DNA of 64,000 nucleotides from Bacteroides reticulotermitis JCM 10512 (GCF_000517545.1 NZ_BAIV01000004.1:124001-188000); one strand, 5' to 3'; positions 8,241 through 19,521 are shown, counted from the stretch's first letter. A program made the numbers and translations. The notes: generated by a model from the sequence alone, not told the origin.

Positions 8241-8939
8241 ATGGAGACCTGTATTGAAGATAAAGAGATTGGACGTTTAATAATACGTGTTAGCCCACGT
8301 GCGAAAAGTTTGGTGTTCCGTACAAAGCGAGACGCTGTTTATGTCTCGGTTCCTCCCGGTACTACTACTAACGAGGTCAAGCGTGCGGTGGAGAGTTTGC
8401 GTAAGAAGCTTTTGGCTGCTCGTCAAAGGCAAGAACGGCCTCTGATCGACTTGACGTATGAAATAAATGCCGATTATTTTAAGCTCACGCTGGTCAGTGG
8501 AGAAAAAGACCGGTTTCTGGCTAATTCAAGCTTGGGCGTAATGCAGGTCGTTTGTCCCCCTCATGCCGACTTTGCAGATGAAGATTTGCAAAACTGGCTG
8601 CGTAAAGTGATTGAAGAGTCATTGAGGCGGAATGCGAAAGAGATCCTGCCTGCTCGTTTGGAGCTATTATCCAAGCAAGCCGGACTCCCTTATACCAGTG
8701 TGAAGATAAACTCCAGTCAGGGGCGGTGGGGAAGTTGCTCTGCTCGAAAGAATATCAATCTTTCTTATTTTTTATTGCTACTTCCTACTCATCTGATCGA
8801 CTATGTGCTTTTGCACGAACTCTGTCATACACGTGAAATGAATCACAGCGAGCGTTTTTGGGCGTTGCTAAACCAACTGACAGGCGGAAAGGCTTTGCAA
8901 TTGAGAAAAGAGCTTCGCGGATATCGAACGGAGGTGTAA
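8241..8939 (+). CDS. YgjP/DUF45 family M48-like metallopeptidase
   Basis: 232 residues, cytosolic (no signal peptide). The C-terminal zinc site is clear: VLLHELCHTREMNHSERFW, i.e. HExxH with a downstream H/E ligand, preceded by the family marker RWGSCSARKNINLSY. The N-terminal half (residues 1-120) is a beta-rich domain with RVSPRAKS and DLTYEINADYFKL. Members are YgjP/WSS1-related putative proteases of unknown substrate. Monocistronic by context, with its own -7 box and a 270-base gap to rimP. Confidence 0.85.
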   Translation: METCIEDKEIGRLIIRVSPRAKSLVFRTKRDAVYVSVPPGTTTNEVKRAVESLRKKLLAARQRQERPLIDLTYEINADYFKLTLVSGEKDRFLANSSLGVMQVVCPPHADFADEDLQNWLRKVIEESLRRNAKEILPARLELLSKQAGLPYTSVKINSSQGRWGSCSARKNINLSYFLLLLPTHLIDYVLLHELCHTREMNHSERFWALLNQLTGGKALQLRKELRGYRTEV

Positions 8940-9111
8940 CCTGTTGAGGTGTGCGCAATTGCAAGCGTAGCTTCTGTGTAAATTGACGAAGAGAAAAGGG
9001 TGAGGAACGATGGAACAAGAGCTGATAATCAAGAGAATTGTGTGTTTTTTGAAACATCAGCATAAAGTTTGGGCTGTTATAGCGTTAAAACATACTTTTT
9101 TTCTTTAATGT

Positions 9112-9142
9112 TTTGTAGTCGAACATTTTATTTATATCTTTG
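9112..9142 (+). promoter_or_regulatory. Consensus Bacteroides promoter for rimP-nusA-infB
   Basis: TTTG (9112-9115), exactly 19 bases, then TATCTTTG (9135-9142): full match to TTTG-N19-TAnnTTTG. The expected start is near 9149, giving a leader of about 60 bases before rimP. Confidence 0.8.
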
Positions 9143-9158
9143 CAACCGGAAACGGATG

Positions 9159-9190
9159 AAAGGTGGAGGGGCGATTAAGCTCCTTTTTTT
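9159..9190 (+). promoter_or_regulatory. Weak terminator-like hairpin in the rimP leader
   Basis: GGAG (9165-9168) pairs with CTCC (9180-9183), flanked by an A/G-rich left side that can pair with the run of eight T that follows. Placed between promoter and rimP, it could attenuate this nusA-containing operon; the stem is short. Confidence 0.35.
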
Positions 9191-9209
9191 TGTTCTTAAT
9201 AGCTAATAA

Positions 9210-9677
9210 ATGATAGAAAAGAAAACTGTTTGCCCGATTGTAGAAGAATGGCTGAAGGGAAAAGACTACTTCCTAGTGGAAGTGACAGTAAGCCCGGATG
9301 ATAAAATTGTGGTTGAGATAGACCATGCGGAAGGGGTTTGGATCGAAGATTGTGTAGAGCTAAGCCGCTACATTGAATCAAAACTGAACCGCGAGGAAGA
9401 GGATTATGAACTGGAAGTTGGGTCTGCCGGAATTGGCCAACCCTTCAAAGTGGTGCAACAGTATTATATTCACATCGGTCAAGATGTGGAAGTGCTGACT
9501 AAAGATGGTCGCAAACTGACCGGAGTCTTGAAAGACGCCGATGAAGAACGCTTTACCGTAGCTGTACAAAAGAAAGTCAAACTTGAAGGTGCTAAGCGTC
9601 CTACGCTGATGGAAGAGGACGAAACCTTTACTTATGAGCAAATCAAATATACTAAATACTTAATTAGTTTTAAATAA
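9210..9677 (+). CDS. rimP: Ribosome maturation factor RimP
   Basis: 155 residues, normal length. Assists assembly of the 30S subunit in the cytoplasm. N-terminal alpha/beta domain with YFLVEVTVSPDDKIVVEID and WIEDCVELSRYIESKL; the signature ELEVGSAGIGQPFK near residue 70 matches the family EVSSPGLxRPL box; C-terminal SH3-like domain (VEVLTKDGRKLTGVLKDADEERFTV). First gene of rimP-nusA-infB, 2 bases before nusA, an order widely conserved in bacteria. Confidence 0.93.
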   Translation: MIEKKTVCPIVEEWLKGKDYFLVEVTVSPDDKIVVEIDHAEGVWIEDCVELSRYIESKLNREEEDYELEVGSAGIGQPFKVVQQYYIHIGQDVEVLTKDGRKLTGVLKDADEERFTVAVQKKVKLEGAKRPTLMEEDETFTYEQIKYTKYLISFK

Positions 9678-9679
9678 TT

Positions 9680-10948
9680 ATGGCCAAGAAAGAAGAAACA
9701 ATCAGCTTGATTGATACATTTTCGGAATTTAAGGAACTGAAAAATATCGATAGAACCACGATGGTAAGTGTACTCGAAGAGTCATTCCGTAGTGTTATCG
9801 CGAAAATGTTTGGCACCGATGAGAATTATGACGTTATCGTTAATCCGGATAAGGGAGACTTCGAAATATGGCGTAACCGTGAAGTTGTGGCCGATGAGGA
9901 GTTGACAAATTCCAATATGCAGATTTCGTTGAGTGAGGCTCGTCAGATAGACGCTTCTTACGAAATAGGCGAGGAGGTAACTGACGAAGTGATTTTCGCT
10001 AAGTTCGGCCGTCGTGCTATTCTAAACCTTCGCCAGACACTGGCTTCCAAGATCCTGGAATTGGAGAAGGACAGCCTTTATAATAAGTATATTGATAAAG
10101 TGGGTTCCATCGTCAATGCTGAAGTTTATCAGATCTGGAAAAAAGAGACGTTACTTCTCGATGATGAGGGCAATGAGTTGCTTCTGCCTAAAACGGAGCA
10201 GATACCGAGCGACTTTTATCGCAAAGGAGAAACTGCTCGCGCAGTGGTAGCCCGCGTGGATAATAAGAACAACAACCCCAAAATTATCCTTTCGCGTACT
10301 TCACCCGTTTTCTTACAACGTTTGTTTGAGATGGAAGTACCTGAGATAAATGATGGCTTGATTACAATCAAGAAGATAGCCCGCATTCCTGGCGAACGCG
10401 CCAAAATTGCGGTTGAATCTTACGATGACAGAATCGACCCCGTAGGTGCCTGTGTAGGTGTTAAGGGTAGTCGTATTCACGGCATCGTTCGCGAACTTCG
10501 CAATGAGAATATTGACGTGATTAACTATACGTCTAACATTTCATTGTTTATTCAACGTGCCTTAAGCCCAGCTAAGGTCTCTTCCATCCGTTTGAATGAA
10601 GAAGAGAAGAAAGCAGAGGTATTCCTTAAACCGGAAGAGGTCTCGTTGGCTATTGGTAAAGGCGGTTTGAATATCAAACTTGCCAGTATGTTGACTGAGT
10701 ACACTATTGATGTGTTCCGTGAACTGGATGAAAGCGTGCAGGATGAAGATATCTACCTGGATGAATTTAGAGATGAAATCGACGGATGGGTGATTGATGC
10801 AATCAAAGCGATTGGTATCGATACAGCTAAATCCGTACTGAGTGCACCTCGTGAGATGTTGATTGAGAAAACGGATTTAGAAGAAGAAACGGTGGACGAA
10901 GTATTACGTATTTTGACATCGGAGTTTGAAGAAGAAGAGACTAACTGA
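9680..10948 (+). CDS. nusA: Transcription termination/antitermination factor NusA
   Basis: 422 residues. Binds RNA polymerase and nascent RNA and modulates pausing, termination and antitermination. Order: N-terminal polymerase-binding domain (residues 1-125), S1 domain (about 130-200, VNAEVYQIWKKETLLL), KH1 (GACVGVKGSRIHGIVRELRNE) and KH2 (SLAIGKGGLNIKLASML), then a short acidic tail (EFEEEETN) rather than the two long AR repeats of E. coli, usual for Bacteroidetes. Starts 2 bases after rimP. Confidence 0.95.
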   Translation: MAKKEETISLIDTFSEFKELKNIDRTTMVSVLEESFRSVIAKMFGTDENYDVIVNPDKGDFEIWRNREVVADEELTNSNMQISLSEARQIDASYEIGEEVTDEVIFAKFGRRAILNLRQTLASKILELEKDSLYNKYIDKVGSIVNAEVYQIWKKETLLLDDEGNELLLPKTEQIPSDFYRKGETARAVVARVDNKNNNPKIILSRTSPVFLQRLFEMEVPEINDGLITIKKIARIPGERAKIAVESYDDRIDPVGACVGVKGSRIHGIVRELRNENIDVINYTSNISLFIQRALSPAKVSSIRLNEEEKKAEVFLKPEEVSLAIGKGGLNIKLASMLTEYTIDVFRELDESVQDEDIYLDEFRDEIDGWVIDAIKAIGIDTAKSVLSAPREMLIEKTDLEEETVDEVLRILTSEFEEEETN

Positions 10949-11037
10949 TGATACCGGTTGTCAGCTGACGGTTAGCAATTAATCATTGTCGATCGTCATT
11001 ATTAAACTTCGCTCCATTTATTCATTAAATTAAAAAT

Positions 11038-14000
11038 ATGACGATAAGGTTAAACAAAGTAACAAGAGATTTGAATGTAGGAATCACGACGGTAGTTGAG
11101 TTCCTCCAAAAGAAAGGGTATACCGTAGAGGCGAATCCTAATACTAAAATTAGTGAGGAGCAGTACGCCGTACTCGTGAAGGAGTTTAGTACGGATAAAA
11201 ACCTTAGAATAGAATCGGAGCGTTTCATACAGGAGCGTCAGAATAAAGACCGCAATAAAGTATCGGTCTCTATTGATGGTTTTGAAAAAGAACCGGAAAA
11301 GCCAAAGGCCGAAGAAATGATCAAGGCAGTGGTTCCGGAAGATGCTCGCCCGAAGTTTAAACCTGTCGGAAAAATTGATTTAGATAAACTCAACAGTCGC
11401 AAAGTAGAAAAAGAAACGGTGAAAGAAGTGGAGAAGACGGAGCCAGCTCCTGTGGTCAAAGAAAAGAAAATAGAAGTACCGGTGGTGGCAGAGGAGAAGA
11501 CTGTTATTCCTGAACTGAAAGAAGAGAAAAATGTAACACCAGCTCCTGTCGAGCCCGTTAAACAAGCGGAACCGGTAGTTGAAGCAAAAGCAGTAGTAGA
11601 GACGAAAACTGTGAAAGAAGTAAAAAAAGAGGAGCCGAAACCTGAAGCTGCGCCAATCAAGGTGCAACAAGCGGTAGTTGAGAAACAAGAAGAAGCTTCT
11701 GTCGAATCAGAAGATGCGTCGAAAGAAGATGAAGTGTTTAAGATTCGCCAGCCTGAATTAGGTGCGAAGATTAACGTAATCGGCCAAATCGATTTGGCGG
11801 CACTGAATCAGTCCACTCGTCCGAAGAAGAAGTCGAAGGAAGAAAAACGTCGCGAACGCGAAGAAAAAGATAAGGTTCGTCAGGATCAGAAGAAACTGAT
11901 GAAAGAACAAATCATAAAGGAAATCCGTAAGGAAGACAATAAGCCAACGAAAGGCGGTAGTAAAGATGCAAGTGGAGATAATGCTGCTAAGAAGAAACGT
12001 AACCGGATCAATAAAGAAAAGGTTGACGTAAATGTAGTAGCTTCCAACTTTGCAGCCCCAAGGCCTAACAGTCAGTCGGGTAATAAGCCTGGTGGAGGAG
12101 CCGCTGGCGGAGGCGCTGGAAGAAAGAACAAAGACCGGTTCAAGAAACCTGTAATTAAGCAGGAGGTTAGTGAGGAAGATGTAGCTAAGCAAGTAAAAGA
12201 AACTCTGGCTCGTCTGACAACCAAAGGCAAAAATAGAGCAGCTAAGTACCGTAAGGAAAAACGTGATCAGGTTTCCAACCGTATGCAGGAACTGGAAGAT
12301 CAGGAAATGGCTGAAAGCAAAGTATTGAAATTGACCGAGTTTGTAACGGCTAACGAGTTGGCAACCATGATGGACATCACTGTCAATCAGGTTATCGCTA
12401 CTTGTATGAGCATTGGTATGATGGTATCTATCAACCAACGTTTGGACGCGGAAACAATCAACCTGGTTGCTGAAGAGTTTGGCTTTAAGACCGAATATGT
12501 GAGTGCCGAAGTGGCACAAGCTATTGTGGAAGTGGAAGATGATCCGGAAGACTTGGAACCACGCGCTCCGATTGTGACCGTGATGGGACACGTTGACCAC
12601 GGTAAGACTTCTTTGCTCGACTATATTCGTAAAGCAAACGTTATCGCCGGTGAGGCCGGAGGTATTACGCAGCATATCGGTGCATATAATGTGAAGATGG
12701 AAGACGGACGCCGCATTACGTTCCTGGATACTCCGGGTCACGAAGCGTTTACTGCGATGCGTGCTCGTGGTGCTAAAGTTACCGATATTGCCATCATTAT
12801 TGTGGCAGCGGATGACAATGTGATGCCACAAACCAAGGAGGCTATCAACCACGCCATGGCTGCGGGAGTACCGATTGTATTTGCAATTAATAAAATCGAT
12901 AAGCCTACGGCTAATCCGGAAAAGATAAAAGAAGAACTGGCTGGCATGAACTTCCTGGTTGAAGAATGGGGAGGTAAATACCAATCACAGGATGTATCTG
13001 CTAAGAAAGGTCTGGGAATGCACGAATTGATGGAGAAAGTATTGTTAGAGGCGGAAATGCTTGATTTGAAAGCTAATCCGAATCGTCATGCTACGGGTTC
13101 TATCATTGAGTCTTCACTGGATAAAGGACGCGGATACGTAGCTACTATTCTGGTATCTAACGGTACGTTGAAAGTAGGAGATATTGTATTGGCAGGAACT
13201 AGTTACGGACGTGTGAAAGCAATGTTCAACGAACGTAATCAGCGGAGCAAGGCTGCAGGTCCTTCGGAACCGGCATTGATCTTGGGATTAAACGGTGCGC
13301 CTGCTGCCGGTGACGTATTCCACGTTGTGGACACTGAACAGGAAGCACGTGAAATTACCAATAAACGCGAACAGTTACAACGTGAACAAGGACTGCGTAC
13401 GCAGAAGATCCTTACACTTGATGAGTTGGGTCGCCGTATTGCACTGGGTAACTTCCAGGAGTTGAATATTATTGTTAAGGGTGACGTGGACGGATCAGTA
13501 GAAGCCTTGAGCGACTCGTTGATCAAGTTGTCTACCGAACAAATACAGGTTAATGTAATCCATAAGGGAGTCGGTCAGATTTCCGAATCGGATGTATCTT
13601 TGGCCGCAGCTTCCGACGCTATTGTAGTTGGATTCCAGGTGCGTCCTTCCGGAGCAGCTTATAAGATGGCTGAGCAAGAAGGGGTAGATATCCGTAAGTA
13701 CTCGGTAATTTACGACGCGATCGAAGAAGTGAAATCCGCTATGGAAGGTATGTTGGCGCCGGTTGTGAAAGAACAGGTGACATCTACTATCGAAGTTCGC
13801 GAGGTATTCAACATCACGAAGGTGGGCTTGGTAGCAGGTTCTATGGTGAAATCAGGAAAGGCGAAACGCTCCGACAAGGCACGTTTGATTCGCGACGGTA
13901 TTGTAGTCTTTACAGGATCCATTAATGCGCTGAAACGCTTCAAGGATGACGTGAAGGAGGTAGGTACTAACTTCGAGTGCGGTATCAGCCTGGTTAATTG

Positions 14001-14067
14001 CAATGACATCAAGCCGGGTGACATGATTGAGACCTATGAAGAAATAGAAATCAAGCAAACCCTGTAA
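11038..14067 (+). CDS. infB: Translation initiation factor IF-2
   Basis: 1009 residues. GTPase that brings fMet-tRNA to the 30S subunit. A helical N-terminal IF2-N-like segment (residues 1-60) is followed by about 330 residues of low-complexity Lys/Glu/Pro/Val and basic sequence, a second IF2-N-like domain (about 430-490), then the G domain: G1 GHVDHGKTS (near 517), [12 protein letters not shown]. Domains II-IV follow with [16 protein letters not shown] and a C-terminal fMet-binding domain ending in FECGISL. Large size and long charged linker are usual in Bacteroidetes. Strong terminator follows at 14123. Confidence 0.96.
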   Translation: MTIRLNKVTRDLNVGITTVVEFLQKKGYTVEANPNTKISEEQYAVLVKEFSTDKNLRIESERFIQERQNKDRNKVSVSIDGFEKEPEKPKAEEMIKAVVPEDARPKFKPVGKIDLDKLNSRKVEKETVKEVEKTEPAPVVKEKKIEVPVVAEEKTVIPELKEEKNVTPAPVEPVKQAEPVVEAKAVVETKTVKEVKKEEPKPEAAPIKVQQAVVEKQEEASVESEDASKEDEVFKIRQPELGAKINVIGQIDLAALNQSTRPKKKSKEEKRREREEKDKVRQDQKKLMKEQIIKEIRKEDNKPTKGGSKDASGDNAAKKKRNRINKEKVDVNVVASNFAAPRPNSQSGNKPGGGAAGGGAGRKNKDRFKKPVIKQEVSEEDVAKQVKETLARLTTKGKNRAAKYRKEKRDQVSNRMQELEDQEMAESKVLKLTEFVTANELATMMDITVNQVIATCMSIGMMVSINQRLDAETINLVAEEFGFKTEYVSAEVAQAIVEVEDDPEDLEPRAPIVTVMGHVDHGKTSLLDYIRKANVIAGEAGGITQHIGAYNVKMEDGRRITFLDTPGHEAFTAMRARGAKVTDIAIIIVAADDNVMPQTKEAINHAMAAGVPIVFAINKIDKPTANPEKIKEELAGMNFLVEEWGGKYQSQDVSAKKGLGMHELMEKVLLEAEMLDLKANPNRHATGSIIESSLDKGRGYVATILVSNGTLKVGDIVLAGTSYGRVKAMFNERNQRSKAAGPSEPALILGLNGAPAAGDVFHVVDTEQEAREITNKREQLQREQGLRTQKILTLDELGRRIALGNFQELNIIVKGDVDGSVEALSDSLIKLSTEQIQVNVIHKGVGQISESDVSLAAASDAIVVGFQVRPSGAAYKMAEQEGVDIRKYSVIYDAIEEVKSAMEGMLAPVVKEQVTSTIEVREVFNITKVGLVAGSMVKSGKAKRSDKARLIRDGIVVFTGSINALKRFKDDVKEVGTNFECGISLVNCNDIKPGDMIETYEEIEIKQTL

Positions 14068-14122
14068 GAAAGTAAGAGAATGAGAGTTGCGCTCTTATGG
14101 AGTTGTAACCTTAGATAAATAA

Positions 14123-14176
14123 AAGGTGGTATCGTGGTACTGTTTATGGAACACCACCGTACCACCTTATTTTTTA
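14123..14176 (+). terminator. Terminator after infB
   Basis: AAGGTGGTA (14123-14131) pairs with TACCACCTT (14160-14168), extended inward by CGTGGT/ACCAC pairing, followed by ATTTTTTT. Ends only 16 bases before the cvpA start. Confidence 0.8.
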
Positions 14177-14191
14177 TTAAAGTAGACAGAC

Positions 14192-14698
14192 GTGACGACA
14201 ATTGATGTTCTTATTCTAATTGTAATCGGTGCCGGTATTGTGACGGGATTCATGAAGGGATTTATCCGGCAATTGGCTTCCATACTCGGACTTCTTGTAG
14301 GGTTATTGGCGGCAAGGGCTCTGTATACTCCGCTGGCTGAAAAGATCTGCCCCACAGTGACAGAGTCGATGACGCTAGCCCAGATACTAGCATTTATCAT
14401 GATATGGATTGCGGTCCCCCTGATCTTCACATTGGTGGCGTCTTTACTGACCAAAGCCATGGAAGTTGTTTCGCTCGGGTGGCTGAATCGTTGGTTGGGT
14501 AGCGGCTTGGGAGCACTTAAATTTATGCTTATCACAAGTCTGCTTATTTGCGTAATAGAATTTATAGATTCGGATAATAAGTTAATTAGTGAAACAAAGA
14601 AAAGCGAATCATTGTTATATTATCCGATGGAAACGTTTGCGGGGATATTTTTTCCCGCTGTAAAAGAGATGACACAACATTATATATTGAAAAAGTGA
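14192..14698 (+). CDS. CvpA family inner-membrane protein
   Basis: 168 residues, GTG start at 14192 ([19 protein letters not shown]). Four hydrophobic segments in the first 125 residues, with [23 protein letters not shown] and the [10 protein letters not shown] motif typical of CvpA. The family is named for colicin V production but serves general envelope functions. The stop TGA overlaps the sufB ATG by one base, so it heads the suf operon, an arrangement seen in other Bacteroidales; no functional link to Fe-S assembly is evident. Confidence 0.85.
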   Translation: MTTIDVLILIVIGAGIVTGFMKGFIRQLASILGLLVGLLAARALYTPLAEKICPTVTESMTLAQILAFIMIWIAVPLIFTLVASLLTKAMEVVSLGWLNRWLGSGLGALKFMLITSLLICVIEFIDSDNKLISETKKSESLLYYPMETFAGIFFPAVKEMTQHYILKK

Positions 14699-16152
14699 TG
14701 CAACAAGAAGAACCTAATAAATATGTAAAGGAATTCACGCAAGAGAAGTACAAATACGGTTTCACGACCGAGGTACATACGGATATCATTGAGGTAGGAC
14801 TTAATGAAGACGTCGTTCGCCTGATCTCTTCGAAGAAAGAGGAGCCCGAATGGATGCTGGAATTTCGTTTAAAAGCGTACCGCCATTGGCTGACGCTGAA
14901 GATGCCCACATGGCCGCATCTTCGTATTCCCGAAATCGATTATCAGTCTATCTCCTACTATGCCGATCCGACTAAAAAGAAAGAAGGACCGAAAAGTATG
15001 GATGAAGTAGACCCTGAACTAATCAAAACATTTAATAAACTGGGCATTCCGCTGGAAGAGCAGATGGCACTCAGCGGTATGGCGGTAGATGCTGTGATGG
15101 ACTCCGTATCCGTCAAGACCACCTTCAAGGAAACACTGATGGAGAAGGGCATTATATTTTGCTCGTTCAGTGAAGCCGTGCGCGAGCATCCCGATCTGGT
15201 TAAGAAATACATGGGCTCGGTAGTGGGCTATCGTGATAACTTCTTTGCGGCTTTGAATTCCGCGGTATTCTCCGACGGTTCATTTGTGTATATTCCCAAA
15301 GGTGTACGTTGTCCGATGGAACTTTCCACCTATTTCCGTATCAACGCGCGTAACACAGGACAGTTCGAACGTACGCTGATAGTAGCCGAGGACGACTCGT
15401 ATGTTTCCTATTTGGAAGGATGTACCGCTCCGATGCGTGATGAGAACCAATTGCATGCAGCAATTGTAGAGATTATCGTGCACGACCGTGCTGAAGTGAA
15501 ATACAGTACCGTACAGAACTGGTATCCGGGCGATGCTGCAGGAGTAGGAGGTGTTTATAACTTCGTGACCAAGCGCGGTAACTGCAAGGGTGTGGATAGT
15601 AAGCTCTCCTGGACACAGGTAGAAACCGGTTCGGCCATTACCTGGAAATACCCTTCCTGCATTTTGACCGGTGATAACTCGACGGCAGAATTCTACTCGG
15701 TCGCAGTGACTAACAACTACCAACAGGCGGATACAGGAACTAAAATGATTCACCTGGGAAAGAATACGCGCAGTACGATTGTAAGTAAAGGTATCTCTGC
15801 CGGACGTAGCGAGAACTCCTACCGGGGGTTGGTACGTGTATCCGAAAAAGCGGATAATGCCCGTAACTACAGCCAATGTGACTCTTTGCTGTTGGGCGAT
15901 AAGTGCGGTGCACATACATTCCCTTACATGGATGTCCGTAACGAAACGGCCATTGTCGAGCATGAAGCGACTACCAGTAAGATCAGCGAAGATCAGATAT
16001 TCTATTGCAACCAGCGTGGTATTTCCACCGAAGATGCTGTTGGGCTGATAGTCAATGGTTATGCGAAAGAGGTACTGAATAAACTTCCGATGGAGTTTGC
16101 TGTGGAGGCGCAGAAACTACTGACCATATCACTGGAGGGAAGCGTAGGATAA
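14698..16152 (+). CDS. sufB: Fe-S cluster scaffold subunit SufB
   Basis: 484 residues from ATG 14698; a GTG one codon upstream is possible but adds nothing. With SufC and SufD it forms the SufBC2D scaffold on which Fe-S clusters are built from SufS sulfur. Recognised by the right-handed beta-helix core: [45 protein letters not shown] and the C-terminal [19 protein letters not shown]. The candidate sulfur-acceptor Cys in EGCTAP is present. One-base overlaps on both sides (cvpA stop, sufC start) show tight coupling. Confidence 0.96.
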   Translation: MQQEEPNKYVKEFTQEKYKYGFTTEVHTDIIEVGLNEDVVRLISSKKEEPEWMLEFRLKAYRHWLTLKMPTWPHLRIPEIDYQSISYYADPTKKKEGPKSMDEVDPELIKTFNKLGIPLEEQMALSGMAVDAVMDSVSVKTTFKETLMEKGIIFCSFSEAVREHPDLVKKYMGSVVGYRDNFFAALNSAVFSDGSFVYIPKGVRCPMELSTYFRINARNTGQFERTLIVAEDDSYVSYLEGCTAPMRDENQLHAAIVEIIVHDRAEVKYSTVQNWYPGDAAGVGGVYNFVTKRGNCKGVDSKLSWTQVETGSAITWKYPSCILTGDNSTAEFYSVAVTNNYQQADTGTKMIHLGKNTRSTIVSKGISAGRSENSYRGLVRVSEKADNARNYSQCDSLLLGDKCGAHTFPYMDVRNETAIVEHEATTSKISEDQIFYCNQRGISTEDAVGLIVNGYAKEVLNKLPMEFAVEAQKLLTISLEGSVG

Positions 16153-16178
16153 TGAAGAAGTTAGAAAAAAATACAAAT

Positions 16179-16931
16179 ATGTTAGAGATAAGAGACCTGC
16201 ATGCCAGCATTAACGGCAAAGAGATATTGAAAGGCATCAACCTATCGGTGAAGCCGGGCGAAATACACGCCATCATGGGACCCAACGGTTCGGGAAAGAG
16301 TACACTTTCGTCTGTTCTGGTTGGTAATCCCGCTTTTGAAGTAACGAAAGGAACTGTAACATTCGATGGGAAGAATCTGTTGGAACTCAGTCCCGAAGAT
16401 CGCAGTTGCGAAGGTATCTTCCTGAGCTTTCAATATCCGGTAGAGATTCCGGGTGTGAGCATGGTCAACTTTATGCGTGCGGCCGTGAATGAACACCGCA
16501 AATATAAAGGTCTTCCGGCATTAACTGCCAGCGAGTTTCTGAAGCTGATGCGTGAGAAACGCGAAGTGGTGGAACTGGATAATAAACTAGCTAGCCGTTC
16601 GGTGAATGAAGGCTTCTCCGGAGGTGAGAAGAAACGGAACGAAATCTTCCAGATGGCTATGTTGGAGCCGCGTCTCAGCATTCTGGACGAAACAGACTCC
16701 GGCTTGGATATCGACGCTTTGCGTATTGTAGCCGAAGGTGTGAATAAGTTGAAGACTGCGGAAACCAGTACGATTGTGATTACGCACTACCAACGCTTGC
16801 TCGATTATGTTAAACCGGACATTGTACATGTACTCTATGAAGGCCGTATTGTAAAAACAGCCGGACCGGAACTGGCGTTGGAGTTGGAAGAAAGAGGATA
16901 CGACTGGATTAAGAAAGAATTAGGAGAATAA
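16179..16931 (+). CDS. sufC: SufC ATPase of the Fe-S scaffold
   Basis: 250 residues from ATG 16179 ([17 protein letters not shown]), matching the family N terminus; an ATG at 16152 overlapping the sufB stop would add nine residues. ABC-type ATPase: Walker [11 protein letters not shown]-loop in [11 protein letters not shown], signature [10 protein letters not shown], Walker [13 protein letters not shown]-loop in VITHYQR. Soluble, dimerises on SufB/SufD and drives their rearrangement during cluster assembly rather than transport. Two bases before sufD. Confidence 0.95.
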   Translation: MLEIRDLHASINGKEILKGINLSVKPGEIHAIMGPNGSGKSTLSSVLVGNPAFEVTKGTVTFDGKNLLELSPEDRSCEGIFLSFQYPVEIPGVSMVNFMRAAVNEHRKYKGLPALTASEFLKLMREKREVVELDNKLASRSVNEGFSGGEKKRNEIFQMAMLEPRLSILDETDSGLDIDALRIVAEGVNKLKTAETSTIVITHYQRLLDYVKPDIVHVLYEGRIVKTAGPELALELEERGYDWIKKELGE

Positions 16932-16933
16932 CA

Positions 16934-18277
16934 ATGAGTGTAGAACAACAATATATAGATCTTTTCTCGCAAACGGAAGCTATGATCCGCAAGCACAGTG
17001 CCGAGCCGCTAAACGCGCTTCGTGCTACTGCCTTTGCCGATTTTCAGCGTCAGGGATTTCCCACGCGTGCGTTAGAAAAGTACAAGTATACGGATGTGAG
17101 CAAGTTCTTCGAGCCCGATTACGGATTGAATCTGAATCGTCTGGAGATACCGGTCAATCCGTATGAAGTGTTTAAGTGCGACGTGCCCAATATGAGCACC
17201 TCTTTATATTTTGTGGTAAACGATGCGTTCTATAACCAATCCTTGCCGGCTGACGAATTACCCAAAGGAGCTATTTTCGGCAGCTTGCGGGAGGTAGCCC
17301 GGCAACATCCGGAGTTGGTAGAGAAATATTATGGAAAGCTGGCCGATACCTCTCAGGACGGAATCACGGCTTTCAATACCACATTTGCCCAAGATGGAGT
17401 TATCTTCTATGTGCCGAAGAACGTTGTTGTGGAACGTCCCATTCAGTTGGTGAATATCCTTCGCGGAGATGTCGACTTTATGATGAACCGCCGTGTACTG
17501 ATTGTGCTGGAAGAAGGCGCGCAGGCACGTCTGTTGATTTGCGACCACGCTATGGACAGTGTGCACTTCCTGACAACTCAGGTAGTCGAAATATTTGCCG
17601 GTGAGAATTCGGTACTCGACGTTTATGAGTTGGAAGAGACCCATACCCATACCGTTCGCTTCAGTAATATGTATCTCAAGCAAGAAGCGAACAGCAATGT
17701 GCTGTTGAATGGCATGACACTGCATAACGGTACTACCCGCAATACAACGGAAGTACAATTGGCTGGTCAAGGCGCGGAAATCAATCTCTGCGGAATGGCT
17801 ATCGCGGATAAGACTCAGCATGTAGATAACCATACGATTATCGATCATGCCGTGCCTAACTGCAACAGCAACGAACTCTTTAAATACGTTCTCGACGATC
17901 AGTCGGTAGGCGCCTTTGCCGGACTCATACTGGTACGTCCCGACGCTCAGCATACCAGCTCACAACAGACTAACCGCAACCTATGCGCTACCCGTGAGGC
18001 CCGTATGTACACACAGCCACAACTCGAGATCTATGCCGATGATGTGAAGTGTTCACATGGGGCGACTATCGGTCAGTTGGACGATAACGCGTTGTTCTAT
18101 ATGCGTTCGCGTGGTATTGCCGAGAAAGAAGCCCGTTTGTTATTGATGTTTGCCTTTGTCAACGAGGTAATCGACACCATCCGGTTGGATGCGTTGAAAG
18201 ACCGTCTGCATTTGTTGGTAGAGAAACGTTTCCGCGGGGAATTGAATAAATGCCAGGGATGTGCAATCTGTAAGTAA
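16934..18277 (+). CDS. sufD: Fe-S cluster assembly protein SufD
   Basis: 447 residues. Beta-helix partner of SufB in the scaffold. Family segments: RALEKYKYTDVSKFF near the N terminus, PKNVVVERPIQLVNIL mid-protein, and the conserved C-terminal CSHGATIGQLDDNALFYMRSRGI. The tail ends in KCQGCAICK, a Cys cluster common in Bacteroidetes SufD. Lies 2 bases after sufC and 9 bases before sufS. Confidence 0.95.
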   Translation: MSVEQQYIDLFSQTEAMIRKHSAEPLNALRATAFADFQRQGFPTRALEKYKYTDVSKFFEPDYGLNLNRLEIPVNPYEVFKCDVPNMSTSLYFVVNDAFYNQSLPADELPKGAIFGSLREVARQHPELVEKYYGKLADTSQDGITAFNTTFAQDGVIFYVPKNVVVERPIQLVNILRGDVDFMMNRRVLIVLEEGAQARLLICDHAMDSVHFLTTQVVEIFAGENSVLDVYELEETHTHTVRFSNMYLKQEANSNVLLNGMTLHNGTTRNTTEVQLAGQGAEINLCGMAIADKTQHVDNHTIIDHAVPNCNSNELFKYVLDDQSVGAFAGLILVRPDAQHTSSQQTNRNLCATREARMYTQPQLEIYADDVKCSHGATIGQLDDNALFYMRSRGIAEKEARLLLMFAFVNEVIDTIRLDALKDRLHLLVEKRFRGELNKCQGCAICK

Positions 18278-18286
18278 GCAAAGCCT

Positions 18287-19501
18287 ATGTACGATATACA
18301 AAAGATAAGAGAAGACTTTCCGATACTGAGCCGTACGGTTTATGACAAGCCGTTGGTCTATTTCGACAACGGGGCAACTACACAGAAGCCCCGTTTGGTG
18401 GTCGACTCCTTGGTAGACGAATACTACTCAGTCAATGCCAATGTGCATCGCGGCGTACACTATCTCTCGCAGCAAGCTACCGAATTGCATGAAGCATCTC
18501 GGGAGACGGTACGGGAGTTTATTAATGCCGGCAGCATAAACGAGATCATCTTTACCCGTGGAACGACAGAAAGCATCAATCTGCTAGTTTCCAGCTTCGG
18601 CGAGGAGTTTATGGAAGAAGGTGACGAAGTGATTGTTTCCGTTATGGAACATCACAGCAACATCGTTCCTTGGCAACTGCTTGCTGCCCGCAAGGGGATA
18701 GCCATTAAAGTTATTCCGATGAATGACAAAGGCGAACTGTTGTTGGACGAGTATGAGAAGTTGTTTTCCGAACGGACCAAGATAGTCAGCGTTACCCACG
18801 TGTCCAATGTGCTGGGTACGGTCAATCCGGTGAAAGCGATGATCGCTACCGCCCATGCGCACGGAGTACCTCTGTTGGTCGATGCCGCTCAGTCCATTCC
18901 TCATATGAAGGTGGATGTGCAGGAACTCGATGCCGACTTCCTGGTATTTTCCGGACATAAAGTCTACGGACCTACCGGAGTTGGTGTACTGTATGGCAAA
19001 GAGGAGTGGTTAGACCGACTTCCACCCTATCAGGGCGGGGGCGAAATGATACAGCACGTCTCGTTTGAGAAGACCGTGTTCAACGAACTTCCTTTCAAGT
19101 TTGAAGCCGGAACGCCCGATTATATCGGAACAACCGGACTGGCTAAAGCATTGGATTACATTACCGCCCTCGGTCTGGACCAGATAGCAGCCTATGAACA
19201 TGAATTGACTGTTTACGCTACGCAGCGTCTCAAAGAGATTCCGGGTATGCGGATATTCGGCGAAGCAGCTGAGAAGGGAGCCGTAATCTCTTTCCTCGTA
19301 GGTGATATCCATCACTTCGATATGGGAACTCTGCTCGACCGATTGGGCATTGCTGTGCGTACCGGACATCATTGTGCACAGCCTTTGATGCAGCGACTGG
19401 GTATTGAAGGAACGGTGCGTGCTTCGTTGGCGCTATACAATACGAAAGAAGAAATAGACGCTTTGATTGCCGGCATAGAGCGGGTAAATAAGATGTTCTA
19501 A
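18287..19501 (+). CDS. sufS: Cysteine desulfurase SufS
   Basis: 404 residues. PLP enzyme that takes sulfur from cysteine as a persulfide for the Suf scaffold. PLP lysine in FSGHKVYGPTGVG (about residue 224), YFDNGATTQKP near the N terminus, EHHSNIVPWQ, DAAQSIPH, and the catalytic Cys in RTGHHCAQPLM (about residue 363). Group II (SufS) by length and the RTGHHCA loop. No sufE or sufU gene follows; a terminator closes the operon at 19522. Confidence 0.95.
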   Translation: MYDIQKIREDFPILSRTVYDKPLVYFDNGATTQKPRLVVDSLVDEYYSVNANVHRGVHYLSQQATELHEASRETVREFINAGSINEIIFTRGTTESINLLVSSFGEEFMEEGDEVIVSVMEHHSNIVPWQLLAARKGIAIKVIPMNDKGELLLDEYEKLFSERTKIVSVTHVSNVLGTVNPVKAMIATAHAHGVPLLVDAAQSIPHMKVDVQELDADFLVFSGHKVYGPTGVGVLYGKEEWLDRLPPYQGGGEMIQHVSFEKTVFNELPFKFEAGTPDYIGTTGLAKALDYITALGLDQIAAYEHELTVYATQRLKEIPGMRIFGEAAEKGAVISFLVGDIHHFDMGTLLDRLGIAVRTGHHCAQPLMQRLGIEGTVRASLALYNTKEEIDALIAGIERVNKMF

Positions 19502-19521
19502 TGTAGAAGTTAGGAGATATA

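Noticed and set aside
11380..11700. Minus-strand open frames within infB
   Set aside because: They are shadows of the Lys/Glu-rich repetitive N-terminal region of IF-2.
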